From Lentzea aerocolonigenes (lineage in GTDB: Bacteria; Actinomycetota; Actinomycetes; Mycobacteriales; Pseudonocardiaceae): a stretch of DNA of 11,906 nt. The stretch is from contig NZ_JYJG01000531.1 of the NCBI RefSeq assembly GCF_000955955.1, positions 1 through 11,906 on the forward strand, written 5' to 3'. The notes under the pieces were generated by a model that worked only from the letters and a program-made list of their open reading frames with translations, was not told where the DNA came from and did not search any database. The position numbers and the translations under genes are program-made. Positions 1-6,507 of this stretch are shown here, in pieces (positions within the stretch are counted from its first letter, which is position 1; the number at the start of each line of letters is the position of its first letter).

Positions 1-393
1 GTGACAGAGGACTGCTCAGCCGTGGCGTGTGCGCTGGTAGAGGCTGCCATCGAATCCGCTGATCCCAAGACCTCGCGGCTGATCACGCTGCGGTTGCGGT
101 TGAGCGGCGACTACCTGGTGGTCGAGCTGGAAGCGGCCCGCTTCACGATGCCGCCCACCTCCCCGGACCTGCGCACCGGCGAGCTGCAGCTCGGCAACGG
201 GGTCAAGCTCATCTGGTGCGAGCTGCCACTGCCGACCGGCGTGAACGCCAACGCGGTGCCGCTGCCCCGGCGAGAGAAGCGCCGTTCGCCCGCGGCCGAG
301 GCGCTGGGCGACGAGCCGGACGTCGATCCCGAGCTCATCCAGCGGATCCTGTTCGGTCTCGGTGGCTCGATGGGCAACGGTCCTGGCAGGTAA
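1..393 (+). CDS. Small protein, possibly a degenerate GHKL (anti-sigma-type) ATP-binding protein
   Basis: This ORF of 130 codons begins with GTG at the first base of the window and ends in TAA. The true start could lie upstream, out of view. Residues 7-20 (AVACALVEAAIESA) sit where actinobacterial anti-sigma-type histidine-kinase-like ATPases carry the N-box helix. The strand SGDYLVVELE (35-44) and the ending GVKLIWCELPL (67-77) resemble the last strands of that fold. The N-box asparagine and the glycine-rich ATP lid are not recognisable, so nucleotide binding is doubtful. The tail (80-130) is charged, Pro- and Gly-rich and probably disordered. A strong hairpin follows the stop at 27 nt, so it ends its transcription unit. 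The family link is by eye and weak; a lineage-specific hypothetical protein is the alternative. Confidence 0.6.
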   Translation: MTEDCSAVACALVEAAIESADPKTSRLITLRLRLSGDYLVVELEAARFTMPPTSPDLRTGELQLGNGVKLIWCELPLPTGVNANAVPLPRREKRRSPAAEALGDEPDVDPELIQRILFGLGGSMGNGPGR

Positions 394-419
394 ACCGCTC
401 TAGTTCGAGTTTCACCCAC

Positions 420-449
420 AAGGGCGCATCCAACTGTGGATGCGCCTTT
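420..449 (+). terminator. Hairpin terminator after the first gene
   Basis: The arms are 420-432 and 437-449, giving 13 pairs with one G-T wobble around the loop ACTG. The core is GGCGCATCCA / TGGATGCGCC, with an A-rich left flank pairing to TTT on the right. It starts 26 nt after the stop codon and should separate the first gene from the next unit. Confidence 0.85.
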
Positions 450-795
450 GCCGTATCCGGGCCCGCACGGGTGTGGACGCTTCACCAATTGAGTTCCGCC
501 ACCGAGACCGCCGTTACTCCGTTCGATGCGTGTTACATTCGCGCGCACGCCCAGGAGCATTAGGTTCCTGAATCGCGTTCTTTCGGTACGGGTGGCAATT
601 AACCGACGCCACCGCCGACTCGCCCATTAGTGCGGTAACCGATCGACCACAAAAGGTGACAAATGGTCGACGCACATTGACCTCGGCTGTTGCCACGCAA
701 TGTTGCTCTGGTTGGCGGAGGTTCGTTAACACCCTTTCCGATACGGTCTCGTATCACGCCGCCCGACATGTCCTGCACATTCGGAAAGGTGTCCC
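450..795 (+). promoter_or_regulatory. Long, dyad-rich upstream region of the DUF4360 gene
   Basis: About 350 nt carry no convincing gene and are visibly lower in GC than the flanking coding DNA. They hold several inverted repeats: GGTGGC 591-596 with GCCACC 608-613; TCGACCA 643-649 with TGGTCGA 664-670; GATACG 740-745 with CGTATC 750-755; and a long pair, 729-741 with 781-792, that covers the ribosome binding site. Weak promoter candidates are TTGACC (678-683) with TGTTGC 17 nt on, and TTGCTC (703-708) with TTAACA 17 nt on. Neither is a good match. I do not recognise a known riboswitch. Confidence 0.4.
729..792 (+). promoter_or_regulatory. Inverted repeat that would mask the DUF4360 ribosome binding site
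   Basis: Bases 733-741 pair perfectly with 781-789 (9 bp). After a bulged C at 732, three more pairs join 729-731 to 790-792. The right arm contains the whole Shine-Dalgarno sequence GGAAAGG (783-789), which lies 6 nt before the ATG at 796. A small hairpin (GATACG-GTCT-CGTATC, 740-755) sits inside or competes with the outer stem. If transcription starts upstream of 729, the folded leader would block translation. If it starts near 738, the left arm is absent and the dyad may instead act as a DNA operator. Confidence 0.5.
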
Positions 796-1425
796 ATGAT
801 TAGCACGTTGGCTGCGGCCGCCTTGGCTCTGTCCACCATCGTCATTCCCCCGGTCGCGGATCCGCCCCCGACTGGCCAGATCACCATCAACGTCGTGACG
901 GTCAACGGCTCCGGCTGCCGCCTGGGCTCGGCCGCGGTCGCCGTCTCGCCGGACAACAAGGCTTTCACGGTCACCTACAGCGACTATCTGGCCCAGGTCG
1001 GCCCGCAGTCCAAGCCGACGGATTTCCGCAAGAACTGCCAGCTGAACCTCAAGGTCAACGTTCCCGGCGGATTCACCTACGGAATCGCGCAGGCCGACTA
1101 CAGAGGCTTCGCCGATCTGCAGAAGGGAGCGAAGGGAACGGTGAAGGCGAGCTACTACTTCCAGGGAATGTCGGACACCGACCAGCGCTCGAAGACCTAC
1201 AACGGCGCGTTGAGCGACAACTGGCAGGTCACGCACAAGACCGACGTCGCCTCGATCGTCTACCACCCGTGCGGCGAGAAGCGGAACTTCAACATCAACA
1301 CCGAGCTCCGCGTGGACAAGGGCACGTCGGACCCGAAGAAGACCAGCTTCATGGCGATGGACTCGACCGACGGCTCGATCGAGACCATCTACCACTTCGC
1401 GTGGAAGAAGTGTCCAAAGCTGTAG
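796..1425 (+). CDS. Secreted DUF4360 domain protein
   Basis: The 209-residue product has a short hydrophobic N-terminus (about 1-20, ending near ADPPP). It looks like a signal peptide, though it lacks the usual basic n-region. The mature part matches DUF4360 as found in Streptomyces-type and fungal secreted proteins. Visible marks are an N-terminal cysteine near 41 before an AVAVSPDNKAFTVTYSDY strand pair, KNCQLNLKVNVPGGF (79-93), DYRGFADLQKG (101-111), an aromatic YYFQG (120-124), the HPCG cysteine and NINTELRV (166-173). Four cysteines (41, 81, 159, 206) could form two disulfides, as expected outside the cell. No in-frame start lies nearby upstream, and GGAAAGG at 783-789 supports this ATG. 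The family's function is unknown. It appears monocistronic, with its own long leader and a 3' hairpin. Confidence 0.9.
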   Translation: MISTLAAAALALSTIVIPPVADPPPTGQITINVVTVNGSGCRLGSAAVAVSPDNKAFTVTYSDYLAQVGPQSKPTDFRKNCQLNLKVNVPGGFTYGIAQADYRGFADLQKGAKGTVKASYYFQGMSDTDQRSKTYNGALSDNWQVTHKTDVASIVYHPCGEKRNFNINTELRVDKGTSDPKKTSFMAMDSTDGSIETIYHFAWKKCPKL

Positions 1426-1490
1426 CCCTCGACAGCTTGCGGACAGCACTTCCGAGTAACGGGTAAAACAACCGAACAGCAAGGCCGCCG

Positions 1491-1526
1491 GGCCCCTCGG
1501 ACTCCTCCAAATGAGACCGAGGGGCC
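1491..1526 (+). terminator. GC-rich hairpin, probable terminator of the DUF4360 gene
   Basis: The arms GGCCCCTCGG (1491-1500) and CCGAGGGGCC (1517-1526) are perfectly complementary over 10 bp with a 16-nt loop. It lies 65 nt after the stop and has no U-tract, as is common in actinobacteria. Its loop also holds one arm of a second stem (1509-1517 with 1534-1542), so the element may form a pseudoknot or switch between two folds. Confidence 0.65.
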
Positions 1527-1633
1527 TCCTTGCGTCTCATTTCCGGGCCGACCGGCGCGTTCTTTCTCGGTTACTGGGCGTTTCCCCAGGATCAACCTGG
1601 GACAGGCAACGGCAATGTCGCCAGTGTGCCCGG

Positions 1634-1648
1634 ACACAACCGTTGTGT
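1634..1648. promoter_or_regulatory. Perfect dyad, possible operator
   Basis: ACACAAC-C-GTTGTGT has 7-bp perfect arms around one base. Its core AACCGTT recurs on the opposite strand inside the dyad at 1685-1698, centred 51 bp away (about five helical turns). The two may bind the same or related regulators. Confidence 0.45.
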
Positions 1649-1684
1649 TCACCGAAGTAGGTCAAGTAGCCTTCACCGCAGCGA

Positions 1685-1698
1685 TGTAAACGGTTACA
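1685..1698. promoter_or_regulatory. LacI-family (cre-like) operator
   Basis: TGTAAACGGTTACA fits the degenerate CcpA/LacI-family consensus TGWAANCGNTNWCA at every position, including the central CG that LacI-type hinge helices enter. It ends 46 nt before the MFS start codon, a position suited to repression. No LacI-family gene is in the window, so the regulator is not identified. Confidence 0.55.
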
Positions 1699-1744
1699 CA
1701 CAAAGCATCATTGCGTTCCTTATTCCGAGTGGACGTGCATCTGA

Positions 1745-2935
1745 ATGAGTATTTCCGCGCCTGCCGGGCAACGCGCGAGGAACATGTCGCTGCTCACCGC
1801 GGCCCAGACGCTCTACCAGTGCTGCATCAGCGTGGACCTCACGCTGACCGGAATCGTCGGCCTCTCGCTGGCGCCGTCCCCCGTTCTCGCCACCGTTCCG
1901 TTCGCGCTGATCAGCATCGTTTCCTGGCTCACCACCTATCCGGCGTCGGCCTTCATGCGCGGGCACGGCAGGCGGGCAGGATTCCTCCTCGGCTCGCTCG
2001 CCGCGGTCATCGGCGGTCTCATCTCGGTGCTCGCCGTGACGCTGCACAGCTACCTGCTGTTCTGCGCCGGCGTGGCGTGCATCGGCGTGTTCCAGGCGCT
2101 GGCGGGCTACTACCGCTACACCGCCGCCGACATCTCCCCCGCCGACCAGCGCGCCAAGGCCATCTCCACGGTGCTCAGCGGCGGAATCCTCGCCGCGGTC
2201 ACCGGCCCGTTCCTCGCGACGGCGGTCTCCGATGCCCTGCCGGTGGTCTTCGCGGGGTCGTACGCGCTGGTCACGGCGTTGGGTCTGGCCTCAACGGCGG
2301 TGGTCGCGGGCATGACCGTCGACAGCGCCTCGAACGCCGTCGAGGAGGCAGCTCTGGCCGGTGAGCCGCGCACGTTGCGGGAAATCGCACGGCAGCCGGT
2401 GTTCCTGGCCGGTGTCGCGGGGGCGGGCGCGGGCTACTTCACGATGACCCTGGCCATGACCGCCGCCCCCATCGCCGCGTCCGGCTCCGGCCACTCGGTG
2501 CACGACGCCGCGTCGGTCATCCAGTGGCACATGGTCGGCATGTACGCGACGGCGTTCGTCTCCGGCCGCCTCACCGCTCGAATCGGTGCGGCACGAACAG
2601 TTCTCGTCGGTGTGGTCATCAACGCGGCAGGGGCACTGATCGCGTTGAGCAGCTCGTCGCACATCGCCTTCATGGTCGCGCTGGCGTTGATCGGCATCGG
2701 CTGGAACCTGATGTTCGTCTCCGGCACGACCCTGCTCGCCGGCTCGTATCTGCCGCACGAACGCACTGTCACACAGGGCGTCAGCGAGATGTTCACGCTC
2801 GGCGCCTCCGCACTCGGTGCCCTCACCGCAGGGCCGCTCCTCTCCGCCACCAGTTGGCCGACGGTCAACGCCTTCCTGCTCGTGCCCCTTGCCATCAGCG
2901 CCGTGTTCGCGGCGCTTCACCTGGTTCGGAAGTGA
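1745..2935 (+). CDS. MFS transporter, probable drug/metabolite exporter
   Basis: This 396-residue integral membrane protein has the hydrophobicity pattern of 12 transmembrane segments split by a hydrophilic central loop (about 192-216). The loop after the second segment reads FMRGHGRRAGF (70-80), a degenerate MFS motif A with the basic GRR but no acidic residue. YYRYTAADISP (122-132) begins the loop after TM4, where many actinobacterial MFS members carry a charged motif. The ATG at 1745 has only a weak GGA 11 nt upstream. An internal ATG at 1784 (Met14) follows GAGG but too closely, so the longer form is preferred. The stop is 5 nt before the next gene, indicating co-transcription. Its position suggests it exports the product of the following enzymes; the substrate is unknown. 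Confidence 0.88.
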   Translation: MSISAPAGQRARNMSLLTAAQTLYQCCISVDLTLTGIVGLSLAPSPVLATVPFALISIVSWLTTYPASAFMRGHGRRAGFLLGSLAAVIGGLISVLAVTLHSYLLFCAGVACIGVFQALAGYYRYTAADISPADQRAKAISTVLSGGILAAVTGPFLATAVSDALPVVFAGSYALVTALGLASTAVVAGMTVDSASNAVEEAALAGEPRTLREIARQPVFLAGVAGAGAGYFTMTLAMTAAPIAASGSGHSVHDAASVIQWHMVGMYATAFVSGRLTARIGAARTVLVGVVINAAGALIALSSSSHIAFMVALALIGIGWNLMFVSGTTLLAGSYLPHERTVTQGVSEMFTLGASALGALTAGPLLSATSWPTVNAFLLVPLAISAVFAALHLVRK

Positions 2936-2940
2936 AGGCC

Positions 2941-4398
2941 ATGACGCAAACCCTGAACGCGCTCAATGCCGAACAGCGCCGCAGCCAGATCTCCGGTGGT
3001 CACCGGTTGATCTCCCAGGTTCGCAGCAAACCCTTCCAGCTCTACCGCCAACGCGAGTTCGCCTCGAAATCCGTCGCGATCGACGCGAAGTACTGGGTCG
3101 ACGAGGTCATGCCCGCCCTTGCGCACGCGGTGAGCCGCGCGGCGGCCGCCCGCGTGGACGCTGCCCTGGGCCGCGCCCGCAAGCAGGCCAAGGAGTACGG
3201 CGTCGCGAAGCCGGGTGCCGCCGAGCTGGTCGCCGAGGCGTTGTTCGACGGGAAGTGGTTCAAGGCCCGCAAGGAGCACTTCGGCCGCGCGGAGCTGCGC
3301 GACCAGGTGCTCGGCATGATCTCGGCGGGCCTCCCGGTCGAGCTCGTGCTGCCGTTGTTCTCCCGCAAGCCTTTCTCTCCCGTGAAGAATCGCGGCCGCG
3401 CTCCGGACACCGCCGAGATCCACTCCCTGGCCCGCTGCGCTGCCCTGGCGCACACACTCAACGCGTTGAGCCCCACGGGCGCCGTGTTCCGCGTACTGGC
3501 TGACGGCCGCAAGTACAACCGCGCCTGCCGCACGCCCGACAACGTGGTCCTCGACTATCAGGACTCGCTGCGGATGTGGGTGCGCGAGCTGGGTGCGGAG
3601 AGCGTGCTGGAGATCTGCGACTACGAGGACTGGGTGCGTTCCGGCATCGCCTCCGCGCACTGGGACCAGCGTGCGTCCCGCTACGCCGAGTGGGTCGTGG
3701 ACCTGGAGCGCGACTACACGCCGTTCTTCGACGAGACCGACCCGGTGCCGTCGCTGGACGAGATGACCGCTGCCTCCGACGTGGGTTCGCAGCTGGCGTT
3801 CACGTTCTGGTCGATCGCCACCTCGACCTGCTACTCGAGGTTCCACGAGGACGTTTCCGCTGGTCCTGACCAGATGATGGATGCTTACGGGCACTACATC
3901 ACGTCGTTGCGCCGCCCGTTGGGCGAAGTGGCGCCGCGCGCGGACATCGGTTTCGAGGTGGACCACGGCGAACTGCGGCGCGAGGCGTTCTCGGCAGCGT
4001 GCCGGTACGTGGCGATCTCGTTGGCGGACAGGGATCTCAACGTCCTGCGCACGGTCACGCCGGACGCGGTGAAGCTGACGATCCACGGCAAGCCGGGTGA
4101 GCTGCACTTCGTCACGGCGACCTCGCGCGACGCCAACATGACCGCGCAGCACTGCACCGGCGGTTACGACTTCGAGAACGGCGAGGCCAAGCCGACGTTC
4201 CGCTACCTGATCGAACGCGAGGCCGCGGGCGAGGTCCCCGTGCTGGTGTCGGGCGCGCGGCACCGGGTGGCGGCGGACGACCGGTACCGGGCTTTGGCTC
4301 GGCTGGAGGAAGGGTTGCAGCCGATCGCCTATGTCACGAGTACTGGGCCGGTGTTGGGGGATTCGCTACACCACCTGTTGGAGAGGGCGGACGTGTGA
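2941..4398 (+). CDS. Isocyanide (isonitrile) synthase-like protein, Dit1/PvcA family
   Basis: The product has 485 residues and starts at the ATG at 2941, which has GGAAG (2928-2932) 8 nt upstream. Resemblance to the L-Tyr/L-Trp isonitrile synthase family (PvcA, IsnA, yeast Dit1) rests on three points. Block LPLFSRKPFSPVKNRG followed by APDTAEIHSL (137-163) matches the family's PxKsPnp-K...PD.aE signature. RVLADGRKYNR (184-194) keeps the DGR turn. The C-terminal RREAFSAACRYVA...AVKLTIHGKPGELHF (346-390) matches the late beta block. The family's following PWHG-type motif is replaced by AQHCTGG (402-408). Known members convert an amino acid's amine and ribulose-5-phosphate into an isonitrile. 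Here the N-terminal 120 residues are extra and unfamiliar, and no PvcB/IsnB oxygenase is adjacent. The enzyme activity is inferred, not shown. Confidence 0.75.
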   Translation: MTQTLNALNAEQRRSQISGGHRLISQVRSKPFQLYRQREFASKSVAIDAKYWVDEVMPALAHAVSRAAAARVDAALGRARKQAKEYGVAKPGAAELVAEALFDGKWFKARKEHFGRAELRDQVLGMISAGLPVELVLPLFSRKPFSPVKNRGRAPDTAEIHSLARCAALAHTLNALSPTGAVFRVLADGRKYNRACRTPDNVVLDYQDSLRMWVRELGAESVLEICDYEDWVRSGIASAHWDQRASRYAEWVVDLERDYTPFFDETDPVPSLDEMTAASDVGSQLAFTFWSIATSTCYSRFHEDVSAGPDQMMDAYGHYITSLRRPLGEVAPRADIGFEVDHGELRREAFSAACRYVAISLADRDLNVLRTVTPDAVKLTIHGKPGELHFVTATSRDANMTAQHCTGGYDFENGEAKPTFRYLIEREAAGEVPVLVSGARHRVAADDRYRALARLEEGLQPIAYVTSTGPVLGDSLHHLLERADV

Positions 4399-4445
4399 TG
4401 GCCATCGATCCGCTGCACCACCGCTGCGAGAGGACCTCGGCATGA
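4398..4445 (+). CDS. 15-codon mini-ORF linking the two synthase-like genes
   Basis: The ORF reads MAIDPLHHRCERTSA. Its ATG shares the A of the preceding gene's TGA (TGATG, 4396-4400), and its TGA overlaps the next gene's ATG (ATGA, 4442-4445). GGAGAGGG (4380-4387) lies 10 nt before its start, and it contains the next gene's ribosome binding site GAGAGGA (4428-4434). This arrangement would pass ribosomes from one enzyme gene to the other. Chance cannot be excluded for so short a frame, and a peptide function is not implied. Confidence 0.35.
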   Translation: MAIDPLHHRCERTSA

Positions 4446-5797
4446 CCATCGGCACGGCGGAAAAGGTGGTCAGCGAGAGCCGGCTCCTCACGTTGCTCCG
4501 CGAGGACTCCCAGTCCTGGATGACCTCCTCGGCCCTGGATCGCCCTGGCGTCACCGTCTCCTGCGATTTCACCCCACCCTGGCGCGACGGCGTGCGCAAG
4601 CAGGTCAAACGCTTCACCAAGCGCGCTCGCGGCATGCTCGAAGTGCTGGCGGGAGACGCGCTGTACAGCTCTCTGGGTGATCCGGCCGCGCGGCGGGCCG
4701 CTCTGGTGGCCGAACTGTTCCGCGACCACGTCATCAGCCGCAACGCGGGCCGCCTCGACGTCCGCGCGCTCCAGCAGCAGATCCTCGACCGCGCCGGCGA
4801 GCCTCTGCGGTTCGAAATCGCTCTGGGCCAACCGAAACGCGACGCGGGCGGCCTCAAAACCGCCGGACCGTACGCGGATCTGGCCGAGCTGTTCGCGGTC
4901 GGCAGGCTCGTCGCTCTGATGGAGTCCGTGGCAGAACTGGCCGAACAGTCCGTCTCGCTGGCCGTGCGGTCAGGCGGCGAGCGGTTCGCCGATGCGTTGA
5001 TCACCGACGCCTGGCCCCGCGAAGCCTACGACGCCCAACGCGAGCAGATCGCGAGCTTCTTGGCGGACAAGGCTTCCGTGACGTTCTCGGACTTCCGCCA
5101 GTCCACCCCCGAAGACCCGCGCTGGCCCGGTTTCTACGCCGAGGAGCTGGCCGCGCTGCCGTCCGAGGCGGTCACCAGCCGTCTGCACACGATGGTGATG
5201 AACGTCGACTGGGACAACGTCTTCGCGCTCGCTCTCCACGGCGAACCAGTGCACGGCGTGCCGCTGTCGGAGGCACTTTCGTGGTGGCTCAAGGAGGATC
5301 CCGCGCGCGTGCGAACCATCACGCGGGCCGGGGTCAGTTCGCTGGTCAACCCGAGGCACCAGGCCGCGTGGCGGGAGATCATCGGCCACGAGACGGCGGT
5401 GGAGGACGGTCTCGCGTTCGTCTCCGCAGTCGCGTGGGAGGCGACAAAGCGTTACGTGGCAATCCATGCGGCGGACCGGCGAGTGGCCGCAACCGAGTCG
5501 TCGTCGATCCGGCTGACCGTGCACGAGAAGAAGGACAAACCCGCGATGCCCGCGATCCTGACGCTCGGCGGCAAAGGCGGCGGGTTGTTGTCGCACCACG
5601 TGCTGGCCGTCGCGGACCGCAAGAAGCCGGTGGAGTTCCTGACGATCGCGGAGATCACGGCGCGAACGGAAGCCGTGCCGGTGAGGTTCGCCGGGCAGGG
5701 ACCGTTCTCGTGGCTCGACCAGCAGCCGTTGTGCTTCGCGCACGGCACCGAGGAGGAGATCGTGCGTTCCATCGGCAGCGCGGTGGACCCGGAATGA
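4442..5797 (+). CDS. Second, more divergent isocyanide synthase-like paralogue
   Basis: This 451-residue protein starts at the ATG at 4442, preceded by GAGAGGA at 7 nt. It shares the order of features seen in the preceding protein. FEIALGQPKRDAGGLKTAGP then YADLAELF (124-151) parallels the LPLFSRKPFS...PDTAE block. LAVRSGGERFADA (173-185) sits where the partner has ADGRKYNRA. WEATKRYVAI...SSIRLTVHEKK (332-364) parallels CRYVAI...AVKLTIHGK. The acidic-basic DGR is replaced by GGE and the P..PD signature is eroded, so it may be a non-catalytic or altered subunit that pairs with the first. An ATGA overlap joins it to the HAD gene. Homology to the partner is visible by eye; assignment to the isocyanide synthase family is less certain than for the partner, and function is unknown. 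Confidence 0.65.
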   Translation: MTIGTAEKVVSESRLLTLLREDSQSWMTSSALDRPGVTVSCDFTPPWRDGVRKQVKRFTKRARGMLEVLAGDALYSSLGDPAARRAALVAELFRDHVISRNAGRLDVRALQQQILDRAGEPLRFEIALGQPKRDAGGLKTAGPYADLAELFAVGRLVALMESVAELAEQSVSLAVRSGGERFADALITDAWPREAYDAQREQIASFLADKASVTFSDFRQSTPEDPRWPGFYAEELAALPSEAVTSRLHTMVMNVDWDNVFALALHGEPVHGVPLSEALSWWLKEDPARVRTITRAGVSSLVNPRHQAAWREIIGHETAVEDGLAFVSAVAWEATKRYVAIHAADRRVAATESSSIRLTVHEKKDKPAMPAILTLGGKGGGLLSHHVLAVADRKKPVEFLTIAEITARTEAVPVRFAGQGPFSWLDQQPLCFAHGTEEEIVRSIGSAVDPE

Positions 5798-6507
5798 TCG
5801 ACACGGTGGTCTTCGACCTGGACGGGACCGTGGTCGACACGGTCTCCGGCATCACACACGCCGTGAACATCGCCCTGAGAGCACACGGCCTGACTGAAGT
5901 GGTCGACGACGAGACGCGGCAGTACGTCGGGCTGGGTGGCAAGGCGCTGGTGCGTGCGGCGGTGGAGAAGGCCGGAGCCCCGGGAGAGCTGGCTCGGGCC
6001 GTCCAGGAGGCGTACCTGACCGCGTACGCCGCCGATCCCGGACACCGCGCCCACGTCTATCCGGGGGTGGAGGAACTGCTCAAGCGGCTGAGGGCACGAA
6101 ATATCCGGCTTGCGTTGTGCACCAACAAGTCCGGTCGCATCACCGGCGGGATGCTCGAGGCGCTGGGACTCGCCGCGGCGTTCGACGCGGTGGTGAGCGG
6201 TGACGAACTCCCCTACCGCAAGCCGGATCCGCGTCATCTGCTGGAAGCGGTCCGGCGCGCGGGCGGCACCGCGGCGCTGATGGTGGGGGACAGCATCAGC
6301 GACGTGCAGGCCGCCCGCGCGGCGGGCTGTCGTGTCGTTCGGCTACGGAATCGCCGGCCTGGAGCCGGATTCCTGGATCGACAGCTACGACGGCTTCGAG
6401 TCAGATGTTCTGGTTCGCGAAGCCCTTGGTGGCGATCTTTGAACACATCGACTGCCACACCGAGGAACTGGTGTGCGGGTCACCGGTCACGCCCAGCGCC
6501 GACTTGA
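5794..6507 (+). CDS. HAD-superfamily phosphatase (phosphoglycolate phosphatase-like), frameshifted near the C-terminus
   Basis: The ATG overlaps the previous stop (ATGA), with GGTGGA 6 nt upstream. All four HAD motifs are present: FDLDGT (Asp8 nucleophile, Asp10), LCTNKSG (Thr110), YRKPDP (Lys143) and MVGDSISD (Asp166, Asp170), with a helical cap between motifs I and II. The open frame runs to 6507 (237 residues), but the part after Cys179 is basic and unlike the family. The frame beginning at 6332 instead reads VSFGYGIAGLEPDSWIDSYD and stops at 6442, a typical family C-terminus. One extra base, or loss of 3n+2 bases, around 6331-6338 explains this; the site holds two copies of TGTCG. The core catalytic motifs are intact. 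Its place in the cassette suggests dephosphorylation of a sugar-phosphate or product intermediate (inference). Its 3' end overlaps the convergent gene. Confidence 0.8.
   Translation: MIDTVVFDLDGTVVDTVSGITHAVNIALRAHGLTEVVDDETRQYVGLGGKALVRAAVEKAGAPGELARAVQEAYLTAYAADPGHRAHVYPGVEELLKRLRARNIRLALCTNKSGRITGGMLEALGLAAAFDAVVSGDELPYRKPDPRHLLEAVRRAGGTAALMVGDSISDVQAARAAGCRVVRLRNRRPGAGFLDRQLRRLRVRCSGSRSPWWRSLNTSTATPRNWCAGHRSRPAPT

Larger units (their letters stand above)
1543..1744 (+). promoter_or_regulatory. Upstream regulatory region of the MFS/synthase-like cassette
   Basis: Together with the preceding hairpin element this fills the 319-nt gap between the DUF4360 gene and the MFS gene; no gene is seen in it. 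It contains a small hairpin CCCAGG-ATCAA-CCTGGG (1585-1601), a perfect dyad ACACAACCGTTGTGT (1634-1648), a short direct repeat AAGTAG (1655-1660 and 1664-1669) and a cre-like dyad (1685-1698). No pair of -35/-10 boxes stands out. The density of dyads suggests specific control of the downstream genes. Confidence 0.5.

Noticed and set aside
450..780. Known riboswitch (such as a c-di-AMP type) upstream of the secreted protein
   Set aside because: Hairpins are present, but no conserved riboswitch core motif could be matched.
2524..2940. Upstream extension of the first synthase-like frame inside the MFS gene
   Set aside because: It is read out of frame with the well-supported MFS protein, is Arg/His-rich, and the ATG at 2941 has a good ribosome binding site.
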